Of a stretch of DNA of 64,000 nucleotides, positions 43,834-53,408 are shown piece by piece. The DNA comes from JAPPHY01 sp965247535 (GTDB lineage Bacteria; Chloroflexota; Dehalococcoidia; Lucifugimonadales; UBA2985). Where the stretch lies: assembly GCA_965247535.1 (NCBI GenBank), contig OZ252018.1, positions 1,913,290 to 1,977,289 of the forward strand, in the 5' to 3' direction. The notes under the pieces were generated by a model. It was given only the letters and a program-made list of their open reading frames with translations, ran no database searches and was not told the DNA's origin. The translations under genes and the position numbers were made by a program. Every line of letters begins with the position of its first letter. Within the stretch, counting starts at the first letter, position 1.

Positions 43834-45101
43834 GGCACAGGATCCCCCAGCGAAGAGGCTGCGTGAACGCCGCCGTCCTGCCCTATGACGGTTAGGAACA
43901 CGGAGTCGGAGCCCTGGTTGTCGCCCCGCCCGTAGCGAAGGCTGAATCCGTCAATGTCTATCTCCCCGGCGTTCCGTATTGCGTCGAGGAAGCACTCGCG
44001 GCTCACCTCCGCCCCACAGAGCTCGAGCCCGGCGATTGCCAGGCGTCCCGCCAGGTAACCCTCCAGCGATACGAAACCGGGAACGGCGTCGGGATCGTAC
44101 GCGGCCAACGCATCCAGGTATGACGCAACGATGGGGAGGGAGTCGTCCGTTGGGAAGGGCACCACCTGCGTTACGAATACGCCCACGCCGTCCTCGCCAA
44201 GCTCTTGCGCAAGGGCGTTGCTTCCCACGAAGGATACGTTCAGGAATACGGACTTCATCCCGATGCGCAGGGCCCACGACACCGCTCTTGCGACCGGCTC
44301 GTAAGCCCCTATCATTATGACCGCCTCCGGATCTCCCCGCTGCAGGTCCAGCACCGCCGTCTTGACCGCGGTGGTGTTCCGCGGGTACACCCCAATGGAC
44401 ACGGGCTCCATGCCTCGCCTCTCCAGGGCAAGCAACACGCCCTGATACCCCGCGCGTCCGTACGAGTCGTCCTGGTGCAGGACAGCGATCCTGGTGTAAC
44501 CAAGCTCGCTTGTGAGCCGCGCCACCATCTCCTCGGTCTCCTGATAGTACGATGCTCGCAGGTTGATCACGTTGTCCAGGTCTGCGCCCCGAAGGAACTC
44601 GGCGCCGGTAAAGGGGGCGATGTACGGCACGCCGGCGGACTTGGCGATGGGAGTTGCGGAGCGAGATGTGGGAGTGCCAACGGCCCCTATCAGCGCGAAT
44701 ACCTCCTCAGCCTCGATCAGGTGGAGGGTTCTTTCAATGGCCAGCTCCGGCTCATAGGTGTCGTCAAGCGATACGAGATCAATTCGCCTTCCGTGGACGC
44801 CGCCGGTCTCGTTTGCTTCCTGAAATGCGGCACGTATTCCGAGCCTCATGCCTCTGCCAAGCTCCTGCGCCGGGCCCGTGAAGGCGGCCGACTGCCCGAA
44901 AAGCACCGCGTCGTCCGTTATGCCGGGCGTCTCCGTCGCAGAGATGACTACGGGCGGTGTGGGCGTGGAGGTACTGCCACCGGTGGGTGTGGATTCCGAG
45001 CCATTACAAGCCGCCACGGCCACGCAGGCCAGGATGGCAAGAGCCTTCCAGGCCGTCCTCCACCCGGATACCAACGCGGCCGACAGCGTTCCGTGTTCCA
45101 T
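43830..45101 (-). CDS. Periplasmic binding lipoprotein (Peripla_BP_6), kinase partner
   Basis: A 423-aa type-I binding protein related to LivK. Lipobox VAVAAC near residue 32, followed by a Thr/Ser/Pro linker and the domain VLFGQSAAFTGPAQELGRGM, ANETGGVHGRRIDLVSLDD and GAVGTPTSRSATPIAKSAGV. It precedes and is translationally coupled (ATGA) to the histidine kinase gene rather than to transporter genes, so it probably delivers a ligand signal to the kinase. The start may be ATG 45101 or an in-frame TTG at 45110; ATG is preferred. Confidence 0.9.
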   Translation of the reverse strand: MEHGTLSAALVSGWRTAWKALAILACVAVAACNGSESTPTGGSTSTPTPPVVISATETPGITDDAVLFGQSAAFTGPAQELGRGMRLGIRAAFQEANETGGVHGRRIDLVSLDDTYEPELAIERTLHLIEAEEVFALIGAVGTPTSRSATPIAKSAGVPYIAPFTGAEFLRGADLDNVINLRASYYQETEEMVARLTSELGYTRIAVLHQDDSYGRAGYQGVLLALERRGMEPVSIGVYPRNTTAVKTAVLDLQRGDPEAVIMIGAYEPVARAVSWALRIGMKSVFLNVSFVGSNALAQELGEDGVGVFVTQVVPFPTDDSLPIVASYLDALAAYDPDAVPGFVSLEGYLAGRLAIAGLELCGAEVSRECFLDAIRNAGEIDIDGFSLRYGRGDNQGSDSVFLTVIGQDGGVHAASSLGDPVP

Positions 45102-45196
45102 TAGCTCCAAGTGCGTAACTGTGTCGGGCTACTGCTCTTCCGCGCCCAGTCGCCTGCCGATCTCCTCTCAAGAGGCCGTACAGGATTTTGGGCGTT

Positions 45197-45226
45197 AGGA
45201 TACAACAATTCGCATTCCTAGGGCAA
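45197..45226 (-). promoter_or_regulatory. Candidate promoter of the binding-protein/kinase operon
   Basis: Minus-strand TTGCCC (45226-45221), 18 bases, TATCCT (45202-45197), about 95 bases before ATG 45101. Confidence 0.45.
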
Positions 45227-45295
45227 CGCCCACGGCTGCATCTGGCGCTACCCTGCCCAGAGCGCGCCCAGCTACGACCACAACCCTGCGTCCCC

Positions 45296-45324
45296 TTGTG
45301 GCGCATGATGCTACGGTGTATCCT
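45296..45324 (+). promoter_or_regulatory. Candidate promoter of the ppx operon
   Basis: TTGTGG (45296-45301), 17 bases, TATCCT (45319-45324), about 77 bases before ATG 45402. With 45197-45226 it explains most of the 300-base divergent gap 45102-45401. Confidence 0.45.
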
Positions 45325-45401
45325 TCCACTGACCGCGCAGCTTCCAGCGAGGGCTGCGCGGCCCGCGAGAAAGAACGTACTCCGGGCGGAGCCCGCATAC
45401 G

Positions 45402-47036
45402 ATGAAACCAGTCATGAGCAGGCAGGAAGATGTTCTGGGTCCGGTCGTTGCGACGACGAGGGACTGGGAGCTTCCTGACCTCCGGGCCCTCGAGTCAGCG
45501 TCCGTCACCGACCGCAGCGCGCGTCCGCCCACGGCGGTCATAGACATCGGCTCCGGTTCCGCCCGCGCAGTGGTGGTACAGGTCAACAGCGGTGGCGTGG
45601 AAATCCTGGCGCAGGAGCGCTTGGTCCTCAATCTCATGAGCCACGTGGATGAGCACGGTGCCCTGGACGATGAGGGCGTGGACGGCACCCTGGACGCCAT
45701 TGAAGACTTCGTAGAGGTGTGCCGGGGATACGGCGTCACCACGCTCCACGCGGTGGGCACGGAGGCGCTGCGCGCCTCGCGCAACGCAAAGCACATAACG
45801 CGGGAGGCCCACCGCCGCTACGGCGTCGAGCTGCACGTCATCAGTGGCTACGAGGAGGCCGGCTACTGCTTCATCGGGGCCGTCCAGGGCCTGCCCGTAA
45901 CTCAAGGCCTGCTGGCAGACCTCGGCGGGGGCAGCATGGAGGTCGTGAGCTTTGCGGACCGGCGCATGGAGAATCGGGACACCCTGCCTCTTGGCAGCCT
46001 GCGAATTGCCAACGCCTTCCGGCTTGCGGACCGACCCAGAGCCGAGGACCTGGCCTCCGCATACGATTACTCCATGCGGCTTCTGTCCGAGTCCTCGCTC
46101 TCCACCCTGGCGCCAGACGACATCTTGGTGGGATCGGGAGGTTCATTTCGCCTGCTCTGCAAGCTGGACAGGCAGCGCAGGCCATACCCCATGCGCACCC
46201 TGCACGGCTACCGCATGGACGCGGACGGGCTGTCCCGTCTGCTCGACGAGCTGGCCTCGTGCGACTTTGAAGAGCGCGCACTCATAGCGGGCATGAACCC
46301 GGAGCGCACCCACTCGATCGTGGGCGGAGCCGTGGTTGCCCAGGCGCTGCTGCAGCACACCGGAGCGGGCGGCATAATGCTGTCCGGCCAGGGCCTGCGA
46401 GAGGGACTGGCCCAGCAGCCTGAACCTCTGCCTGAGAACGGGGGCGTTTCACTCACGTCGATAGCAGACGTGCGATGGGGCACGCTGAAGGACATGATGG
46501 ACAGGTTCGCGCCACGGTACACCCTTCGTGGGCCTCGCCGCGCAGCGCTGGCGCGCCGGATCGGCCGCGCCGTGTGGGAAGGAAAGCGCAGGCATCTGAC
46601 CGCGCTGGTGGAGTGTGCCGCCCTGATCCTGGACATCGGCAGCGCCGTGGACTACTACAACCGGCTCAACCGCGCCGCCTCCATCCTTTCCTGGACGGAC
46701 ATGCCGGGCTTCACCCACCGCGAGTCGGCGATGCTGGCCGCCATGCTGCTGCTGGCTGAAGGCGACAGGCTGCCCAAGCGGTTCCGCAAGTCGCAGCTTC
46801 TCACCGGCCGAGATCGCCGCCGCCTGCGGCAGGGCGCGCTCGTGCTGCTGCTGGCGGACGAGCTAGAGCGGCGGCTCCCTCCACAAACCGCAGTGGAATC
46901 TGTTACCATTACTCCGGGCGGCGGTGGTCTTGCCGTCACCACGCCCGCATGGGCTGAGGCCACGGCCACGGCCCTGAAGGTTCGCTGGGAGAGCGAGTTC
47001 GGTCACCCCATTCTGATTGGTCGAGGTGAGCAATGA
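45402..47036 (+). CDS. Ppx/GppA family phosphatase
   Basis: A 544-aa protein of the exopolyphosphatase/guanosine pentaphosphatase family. The sugar-kinase-like fold is shown by AVIDIGSGSARAVVVQVN near residue 47 (phosphate 1), VISGYEEAGYCFIGAVQGLP, LLADLGGGSMEVVSF near residue 170 (phosphate 2) and ILVGSGGSFRLL. A C-terminal HD-like helical part starts near residue 360 (IADVRWGTLKDMMDRF). Such enzymes degrade polyphosphate or convert pppGpp to ppGpp. The first 40 residues are extra. The stop overlaps the first thymidylate kinase-like gene by 4 bases. Confidence 0.9.
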   Translation: MKPVMSRQEDVLGPVVATTRDWELPDLRALESASVTDRSARPPTAVIDIGSGSARAVVVQVNSGGVEILAQERLVLNLMSHVDEHGALDDEGVDGTLDAIEDFVEVCRGYGVTTLHAVGTEALRASRNAKHITREAHRRYGVELHVISGYEEAGYCFIGAVQGLPVTQGLLADLGGGSMEVVSFADRRMENRDTLPLGSLRIANAFRLADRPRAEDLASAYDYSMRLLSESSLSTLAPDDILVGSGGSFRLLCKLDRQRRPYPMRTLHGYRMDADGLSRLLDELASCDFEERALIAGMNPERTHSIVGGAVVAQALLQHTGAGGIMLSGQGLREGLAQQPEPLPENGGVSLTSIADVRWGTLKDMMDRFAPRYTLRGPRRAALARRIGRAVWEGKRRHLTALVECAALILDIGSAVDYYNRLNRAASILSWTDMPGFTHRESAMLAAMLLLAEGDRLPKRFRKSQLLTGRDRRRLRQGALVLLLADELERRLPPQTAVESVTITPGGGGLAVTTPAWAEATATALKVRWESEFGHPILIGRGEQ

Positions 47037-47857
47037 CGAACAACGGCAACACAAGCTTCCCAATGGGCGCCCGCTACGGCAACCACCCGTACGATGACGC
47101 CTACCCCGGCCGTCTCATCATCGTGGAGGGAATCGACGGCTCCGGCAAGAGCACGCAGATAGACCTGCTGGCCAAGTGGCTGACCAACCTGGGGTACGTC
47201 ACCGTCTTCACCGAGTGGAACTCCTCCCCAATTGTGAAGCGGACCACGCGGCGGGGCAAGGAGATGCGCCTCCTCACGCCCATGTCATTCAGCCTGATCC
47301 ACGCCGCCGACTTTGCCAACCGGGTGGTCACGCAGATACTGCCCGCGCTCAAGTCCGGCACCATTGTCCTGGCGGACCGCTACGTTTACACCGCGTTTGC
47401 GCGGGACGGTGCACGCGGCGTCAACAAGGACTGGCTGCGGCGCCTGTACGCATTCGCCATCCGGCCCTCGCTTGCGCTCTACTTCAGGGTGCCTCTGGAC
47501 GAGTCAATTCGGCGCATAGTCACCGGCCGCGCAGAGCTGGGATTCTACGAGTCGGGCCAGGACGTCAAGCCCAACTCCCGCAGGGAATCCGCCTTCCGGG
47601 ATTTTCAGGGCTCTATACTGGAGGAGTACGATAAACTCACGGAAGAGTTCGGCCTGGTGACCATCGACGCCACTCTGCCCATTCACGACCAGCAACGGAT
47701 GGTCCGGGATCTGGTGGAACCCATGCTTCCCGGCGTCATGCAGCTGCGAGGCCAGGACGTCGCGGAGGTTCTCAGCACCTCAGGCCTCACCGGGCGCTAC
47801 ATCACCAAATCCGGTTCGCGCCGCGTGCCCGAGCTCCTCGCCGCTCCTGACGGCTAA
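47033..47857 (+). CDS. Thymidylate kinase-like protein 1
   Basis: A 274-aa P-loop kinase of the Tmk fold. P-loop EGIDGSGKST (33-41, Lys39), a LADRYVYTAFARDGARG segment in place of the dTMP-site motif, and REL-like regions are present. It is longer than standard Tmk (about 210 aa), with an N-terminal 25-residue tail and 40 extra C-terminal residues. The canonical dTMP-binding Ser/Arg of DRYxxSxxAYQ are altered (YTAFARD), so the substrate may not be dTMP. Coupled to ppx by ATGA overlap and followed by a paralogue. Confidence 0.88.
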   Translation: MTNNGNTSFPMGARYGNHPYDDAYPGRLIIVEGIDGSGKSTQIDLLAKWLTNLGYVTVFTEWNSSPIVKRTTRRGKEMRLLTPMSFSLIHAADFANRVVTQILPALKSGTIVLADRYVYTAFARDGARGVNKDWLRRLYAFAIRPSLALYFRVPLDESIRRIVTGRAELGFYESGQDVKPNSRRESAFRDFQGSILEEYDKLTEEFGLVTIDATLPIHDQQRMVRDLVEPMLPGVMQLRGQDVAEVLSTSGLTGRYITKSGSRRVPELLAAPDG

Positions 47858-47887
47858 TCTCCTACCACGCGAAAAGGAGTAGGCCCC

Positions 47888-48577
47888 ATGAACACGCCCG
47901 AGTTCTACGGACACATACCCCTGGACCTGGGGGAGTTTAATATGCCCGGCCACCTCATCGTCATCGAGGGGACGGACGGAGTGGGACGTTCTACGCAGAT
48001 AGCCCTGCTCAAGGAGTGGCTGGAGACCCAGGGCTACGCCGTGATGGACACCGGATTCCGCCGTTCGGACCTGACCGGGGACGGCATCGACCGGGCCATG
48101 CGCGGCCACATTCTCGACAAGTTTACGCTCAACCTCTTCTATGCCACCGACTTCTGGGACCGCATGGAGAAGGGCATTGTGCCCGCACTACGCGCCGGTA
48201 TGGTGGTGCTGGCAGACCGCTACATCTACACCATCATGGCCCGGGCGAGGGTCCGGGGCGTGCCCGCCCAGTGGCTGGACGACATGCTGGAGTTCGCGAT
48301 CATCCCGACCAAGGTGTTCTACCTGGACATTGACGTGGAGAACCTGCTGACCCGCGTGCTCGCCAACCGCGAGCTGGACCACTGGGAGTCCGGCGAGGAC
48401 TTCCTGCGGGAGGCTGACCGGCACGACAGCTTCGTGAAGTACCAGAACGCCATGCTGGAGGAGTTCCAGAGCCTCGCCGCCCAGTACAACTTCGAGAGGG
48501 TGGACGCCCGTCAGAGCGTGCGAGAGGTGTTCGAGACGCTGCAGGAGGGCATTCGCGCCGCCATAGAGGGCGAGTAG
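47888..48577 (+). CDS. Thymidylate kinase-like protein 2, Lys-to-Arg P-loop
   Basis: A 229-aa paralogue of the preceding gene. Its P-loop reads EGTDGVGRSTQ (28-37); the invariant Walker A Lys is replaced by Arg34 (codon CGT). The DRY region (LADRYIYTIMARARVRG) and the lid region are like the first paralogue. Loss of the lysine usually abolishes catalysis, so it may be a regulatory or structural partner of the first kinase, for example in a heterodimer. AAAGGAGTAGGC lies shortly before ATG 47888; the gap to the first kinase is 30 bases. Confidence 0.88.
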   Translation: MNTPEFYGHIPLDLGEFNMPGHLIVIEGTDGVGRSTQIALLKEWLETQGYAVMDTGFRRSDLTGDGIDRAMRGHILDKFTLNLFYATDFWDRMEKGIVPALRAGMVVLADRYIYTIMARARVRGVPAQWLDDMLEFAIIPTKVFYLDIDVENLLTRVLANRELDHWESGEDFLREADRHDSFVKYQNAMLEEFQSLAAQYNFERVDARQSVREVFETLQEGIRAAIEGE

Positions 48578-48766
48578 CTGCACCGCACTCGCCGCTCCCT
48601 GCGATAGCAGCGGTGGTCGGAGCGGCTGCAGTGCAGCGAAGCGCCGTCTACCGTTTGGGATGGCCAAAGGTCAGTGTCAGCTCCATAGCAGTCGCCCTTT
48701 CATAGGCCATTGCGCATGAAAGCGCGCCACGATCCGGGCCTACACACCGGCACAAGGGACCAATAA

Positions 48767-49969
48767 ATGCAAGAAGACTCTCCACGCGGCTCCTTCCCGG
48801 AGGTGCTGCTGGCCTTCCTCCGTCTCGGCCTGACGTCGTTCGGCGGGCCGGTGGCGCACCTGGGCTACTTCCGGCAGGAGTTCGTGGAGCGTCGTAAGTG
48901 GCTCGACGAGACCACGTACTCAGACATCGTGGCGCTCTGCCAGTTCCTTCCCGGCCCGGCCAGCAGCCAGGTGGGCATCTCCCTGGGCATACGAAGGGCG
49001 GGCCTGCCCGGCGGTCTGGCGGCGTGGCTCGGATTCACGCTGCCGTCGGCCGCCGCCCTGATCCTGTTCGCGTACGGCGTCACGGCGATCGGAGACGTGG
49101 CCGAGTCCGGCTGGCTGCGCGGCCTTAAGATCGCGGCCGTGGCCGTTGTCGCACTTGCGCTGTGGGGCATGGCCCGCAATCTGGCTCCTGACAAGCCCAG
49201 GGCTACGCTTGCCATCGCCGCTGCGATAGCCATGCTTGCCTGGCCGACTGCGCTGGGGCAGGTCATCGCCATCGCCGTTGCGGGGGCGATTGGCTGGCGC
49301 CTGCTGCGAGAGGACCGCGCCGATGCGGGGCCTGCGCAGCGGTTTCCCGTGGGGCGCGGCGTGGCCGTAGCGTCGCTGGCCCTGTTCTTTGCACTGCTCA
49401 TCGGACTCCCCGCGCTCACGCAGGCTTTCCCCGACGAAAGGCTGGAGATATTCGATAGCTTCTACCGCGCCGGCTCCCTCGTGTTCGGAGGGGGCCACGT
49501 GGTACTGCCACTGCTGCAGACGCAGGTGGTGCCGACGGGATGGGTGGGCAACGAGGAGTTCATCGCGGGCTACGGAGCTGCTCAGGCAGTACCGGGCCCG
49601 CTCTTCACGTTCTCAGCCTATCTTGGCGCTATTGCCTACCAGGACAAGACCGCATGGCTGGGCGGACTGTTCACGCTTGCGGCCATCTTCCTGCCATCGT
49701 TCCTGCTGGTGATAGGCGTCATGCCCTTCTGGGACCGGCTGCGAAGCCAGAGCGGCTTCCGCGGCGCAAGCCGTGGCATCGGGGCGGCGGTTGTGGGTCT
49801 GCTGGTCGCGGCCCTCTACAATCCCGTCTGGACGAGCGCTATCCACACGCGCGAAGACTTCGGGCTTGCGCTTGCCGCGTTCGGGATGCTTGCGTTCTGG
49901 AGGGTGCCGCCATGGCTGGTGGTCGCGCTGTCCGCCGCGGGCGGCCAGGCGCTTTCCGTCCTCACGTAG
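48767..49969 (+). CDS. chrA: Chromate transporter (two-domain)
   Basis: A 400-aa CHR-family efflux protein with duplicated CHR domains (about residues 8-190 and 205-395). Hallmarks: FLRLGLTSFGGPVAHLGYF, CQFLPGPASSQVGISLG in the first half and the corresponding GSLVFGGGHVVLPLLQTQVV and YGAAQAVPGPLFTFSAYLG in the second. It exports chromate, or sulfate-like oxyanions, by antiport. It lies alone, 189 bases after the second kinase. Confidence 0.94.
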   Translation: MQEDSPRGSFPEVLLAFLRLGLTSFGGPVAHLGYFRQEFVERRKWLDETTYSDIVALCQFLPGPASSQVGISLGIRRAGLPGGLAAWLGFTLPSAAALILFAYGVTAIGDVAESGWLRGLKIAAVAVVALALWGMARNLAPDKPRATLAIAAAIAMLAWPTALGQVIAIAVAGAIGWRLLREDRADAGPAQRFPVGRGVAVASLALFFALLIGLPALTQAFPDERLEIFDSFYRAGSLVFGGGHVVLPLLQTQVVPTGWVGNEEFIAGYGAAQAVPGPLFTFSAYLGAIAYQDKTAWLGGLFTLAAIFLPSFLLVIGVMPFWDRLRSQSGFRGASRGIGAAVVGLLVAALYNPVWTSAIHTREDFGLALAAFGMLAFWRVPPWLVVALSAAGGQALSVLT

Positions 49970-50099
49970 CACCCGAGACGCAGCCTCCCGCGTGCGTTAC
50001 CCTCCTTTCTGCTATACTTCCCCATCATGCCTGTCCGCGGGACGGTCTGTGAACGGCGCCGGCGGATGAATACCGCGCCCGAGTTGGTGGCATAAGAAC

Positions 50100-53000
50100 A
50101 TGACCTGGACCAGGGTGCTCTTCTGGCTGCTCCCCAAGCGCCTACGCTCGTCATGGACGCTGCTTGCCGTCTCCTCTTTCGGCATCCTGACGGCGGTGAC
50201 GCTAATGGCGGTGGGCGCGCTCTACTCGCAGGCGCTGGCCGAGGGCGGGCTCCGGCACACGCTGTCTCTGACACCCCGCGTGGCCCTGAACGCACAGGTG
50301 GCATTGCAGAACCGGCCTCTGGGCCCGGCGGACTACAACGAGATGCGCGGCACGGTCGATCCGGTGCTGAACGAGAACCTGGGCCACCTGATTCGCGACG
50401 TGCAGAGGTCCGGCCGTGCACAGGCCAACCTGCCACTCACGCTCACCGAGGACGGGACTCCGCCGCGAATTGGTGGGCGCGCCGGCCAGCCCTTCTTCCT
50501 CACCGGATTCCGGGAGCACACCAGGCTTGTGGAGGGACGCTGGCCGGAGGCGGCGCCAGTAGTTCACGAGTCCGGCATCCACCTGGAAACCGTGGTGGGA
50601 GAGCAGACGGCCGCCAACATGGCGTTCGAGGTTGGCCAGGACGTCTACCTGGTGCCCTTCATCGCGGACCCGACGCAGCGGGTCAGGTACACCATCGTCG
50701 GCATCGTGGAGCCGGTCGACCCCTCCGAGGAGTTCTGGATGACCTGGGAAACCTACTACTTCACCACGCAGGACAGGGACCCGTGGACAGTCGCCCCCAT
50801 GTACATGTCCGAAGATGACTACTTCAATGCTCTGGGCGCGCGGTACTCCTCGCTTCTGGGCGACTACTGGTGGTTCCTGTATCTGGACACCGGCGAGCTC
50901 ACGGCGGACACCGCCGGCCCAACTCGCGATGCAGCGATCGGCCTGGAGAAGCAGCTGAACCTCCTTTACCCGCGTTCGCTGGTGCTCACCGCGCTGGGGC
51001 AGACCATAGACGACTACCGGGAGGAGCTAACACTGGCCCGTGTGCCCCTCTTCCTGTACCTGTCGCTGGTGGTCGCGGTCGTCCTGTACTTCCTGGTGCT
51101 CGTGCTCGGGCTGCTGGCGCGCACGCAAAGCGATACGGCGAACGTGCTGAGGAGCCGCGGCGCAAGCATGGCGCAGGTCAGCGGACTGTTCGCGCTGGGC
51201 GAGGGCATCGTGGTGCTGGCCTCGCTGGCGGTTGGTCCGTTGCTGGCACTGGCTATCGTGAGGTTTGTGCTCGTGCGGACGATCGACCCTGCAGGCGGCG
51301 GCGGGCCGGTACCCGTGCAGCTGTCCCCGGACGCGTTCCTGATGGGAGCGATAGGCGGACTGCTGAGCCTGGGAGTGCTGGCGGCGTCCGGCGTGGGACT
51401 GGCGCGGCTGGGCATAGTGGAGTTCCTGCGGGTACGCTCCCGTCCGGCCACTGTACCCCTGCTCCACAGGTACTACGTCGACGTTCTGGTGGTAGCAGCG
51501 CTGGCTCTGATCTGGTGGCAGGTGGAGCAGCGCGGGGGGTTCGTGCAGCGGGAGCTAGCGGGCGGAGCGCTGGAGCAGGTTGACCTGAGCATGCTGCTGG
51601 GGCCGGTGCTGGCGTTGCTGGCCGTCGCGTTCCTGATTCCGAGAGGGCTGCCGTGGCTCATGCGAGGGATGGCGTGGGCGAGCGGCTTCGCGGCCCCGGC
51701 GTGGATCGCGCTCACGCTGACGAGGATGGCTCGCGACCCTCTGCCCCAAAGCTCGCTGGTCATCATCGTCATGATGGTCACGGCGCTTGGGGTGTTCGGC
51801 GCGTCCTTCCAGTCCACCCTCGTTAGGAGCCAGGAAGAGCAGGCGGGCTTCCGCGTGGGCGGCGACCTGGTCATCAGGGGCGCCTCACTGGACGACGACG
51901 TTCTGGGAGAGATCGCGGCCCTGCCCGGCGTGACTGCGGTCACCCCCGTGTCCCACGAGAGCGGCGCGCTTGTGCGCGTAGACCCGCAGGCCCTTCCGCA
52001 TGCCGCCTGGCGCAGGCACGGAGGCGACGACGCCGGCCTCGCCGCGGGAGCAGCGCAGCTGCTCGGACAGGACGAAGGGGCGCCCGGCGTGGCGCTTCCG
52101 GAAGACGCGGAGACGCTTGGCGTATGGGTACGGGTGGACCAGCAGGACCTCTCGCAGGTGGGCCGCCCTCAGCACCTCGGCGCGCGCCTCGTAGACCGGT
52201 CCGGCAGATACTATGACATGCCAATTGGCGAGCTGCCGACCTCCGGCCCGTCCGACGAGTGGACGTTCCGGGAGGGTACGCTTCCGGTCGAGCGGGCCTC
52301 GCCGCCGTTCAGGCTGGTCTCAATCTACAACACGCGCAATCTGAGCGGCTCACTCGGCGGCGTTCAGCCCGGCAGCATAAGCCTGGACGACGTGACGGCC
52401 CGCGGACCGAACACCCCGCCTGAGGGCGTCGTGATTGAGAGCTTCGAGCAGCCTCCCGGCCAGGACTTGTGGGTCACGCTGCCAAACCCTGACTCGAGCA
52501 GCGACAGGGTGCAGCGGAGCCGGGGCGCGGCCCGCACCGGAGGCATGGGCTTGACGTTCGGCTGGCGGAACTCCATAGGGCCGTCCGCGCGTGGCATACT
52601 GGTGCCGGCCGGCCCGATTCCCATGCCGGCCGTCGGCGGACCCACGTTCGATGTCGGGCAGCGGCCGCGTGTGGAGGGCGACGGCCTGGTCATTCCCGTT
52701 GAGGTGGTGGACGTGATCGACCGGTTTCCGACCATCGAAGGGCCCACTTTACCCTTCCTGCTGGTGAACATCGCCGACTACGAGAGCTTCGTGGCCCGGA
52801 TGCCCGGCTCAAAGCCTGCTGCAGTACCGAGGGAGGCTTGGGTTGCGCTCAACGACTCCGTGGCTCGCAGCAGCGCCGTGCTGGCAGTGAGACGCGTGGA
52901 GGGCGTCACGTCCGTGGAGGATAGGGATGCCGCGGTGGACCTGGCGCGGCGCAATCCCCTGGCCGGCGGCGGCTGGGACGGACTGACCATGTTGAGCCTG

Positions 53001-53393
53001 GCGGCCCTCACAGTTGCAGCCTCAGTCGCGCTGGGCGCCCACTCCGTGGTGTCCGTTCAGGCCGGACGCATTGACCTGACGCTGAGCGAGGCCCTGGGCC
53101 TTACGCGCATGGAGGTGCTGCTCTCGCAGGTGTTTGAGCGCGTCATTGTAGCGGGAATCGGGGCTGCTATTGGGAGCGTGGTGGGGCTGTGGCTCGGTCG
53201 TTGGGTCCTGGGATTCCTGGACGTGACCTCGGATGGAAGCCCCGTCGTACCGCCGATGATAGTCACTACAAGCGCCGGACTAACCGGGCTGGTATTCGCC
53301 TGCCTGGCTGCGGCGCTTGCGACGGCCATCCTGGCCACGCTGGCCTCCCTGCGACGCCTCAAAGCGCCCGACGTGCTGAGAACCGGAGCATAG
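50100..53393 (+). CDS. Giant FtsX-type ABC permease 1
   Basis: A 1097-aa permease with two FtsX domains. Helix 1 is at about residues 17-38, then a large extracytoplasmic domain to about 310, three helices near 315-450 (FtsX domain 1), a further TM group around 465-545, a second large extracytoplasmic domain to about 960 and final helices near 965-1090 (FtsX domain 2). The paralogue follows after 15 bases, then two ATPases; relatives (LolCDE, MacB, FtsEX) extract or export lipoproteins or peptides, or drive extracellular hydrolases. The large soluble domains suggest envelope action. A clear -10 (TATACT) lies upstream near 50012-50017 without a good -35. Confidence 0.9.
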   Translation: MTWTRVLFWLLPKRLRSSWTLLAVSSFGILTAVTLMAVGALYSQALAEGGLRHTLSLTPRVALNAQVALQNRPLGPADYNEMRGTVDPVLNENLGHLIRDVQRSGRAQANLPLTLTEDGTPPRIGGRAGQPFFLTGFREHTRLVEGRWPEAAPVVHESGIHLETVVGEQTAANMAFEVGQDVYLVPFIADPTQRVRYTIVGIVEPVDPSEEFWMTWETYYFTTQDRDPWTVAPMYMSEDDYFNALGARYSSLLGDYWWFLYLDTGELTADTAGPTRDAAIGLEKQLNLLYPRSLVLTALGQTIDDYREELTLARVPLFLYLSLVVAVVLYFLVLVLGLLARTQSDTANVLRSRGASMAQVSGLFALGEGIVVLASLAVGPLLALAIVRFVLVRTIDPAGGGGPVPVQLSPDAFLMGAIGGLLSLGVLAASGVGLARLGIVEFLRVRSRPATVPLLHRYYVDVLVVAALALIWWQVEQRGGFVQRELAGGALEQVDLSMLLGPVLALLAVAFLIPRGLPWLMRGMAWASGFAAPAWIALTLTRMARDPLPQSSLVIIVMMVTALGVFGASFQSTLVRSQEEQAGFRVGGDLVIRGASLDDDVLGEIAALPGVTAVTPVSHESGALVRVDPQALPHAAWRRHGGDDAGLAAGAAQLLGQDEGAPGVALPEDAETLGVWVRVDQQDLSQVGRPQHLGARLVDRSGRYYDMPIGELPTSGPSDEWTFREGTLPVERASPPFRLVSIYNTRNLSGSLGGVQPGSISLDDVTARGPNTPPEGVVIESFEQPPGQDLWVTLPNPDSSSDRVQRSRGAARTGGMGLTFGWRNSIGPSARGILVPAGPIPMPAVGGPTFDVGQRPRVEGDGLVIPVEVVDVIDRFPTIEGPTLPFLLVNIADYESFVARMPGSKPAAVPREAWVALNDSVARSSAVLAVRRVEGVTSVEDRDAAVDLARRNPLAGGGWDGLTMLSLAALTVAASVALGAHSVVSVQAGRIDLTLSEALGLTRMEVLLSQVFERVIVAGIGAAIGSVVGLWLGRWVLGFLDVTSDGSPVVPPMIVTTSAGLTGLVFACLAAALATAILATLASLRRLKAPDVLRTGA

Positions 53394-53408
53394 CGAGAAC
53401 CCGACATT

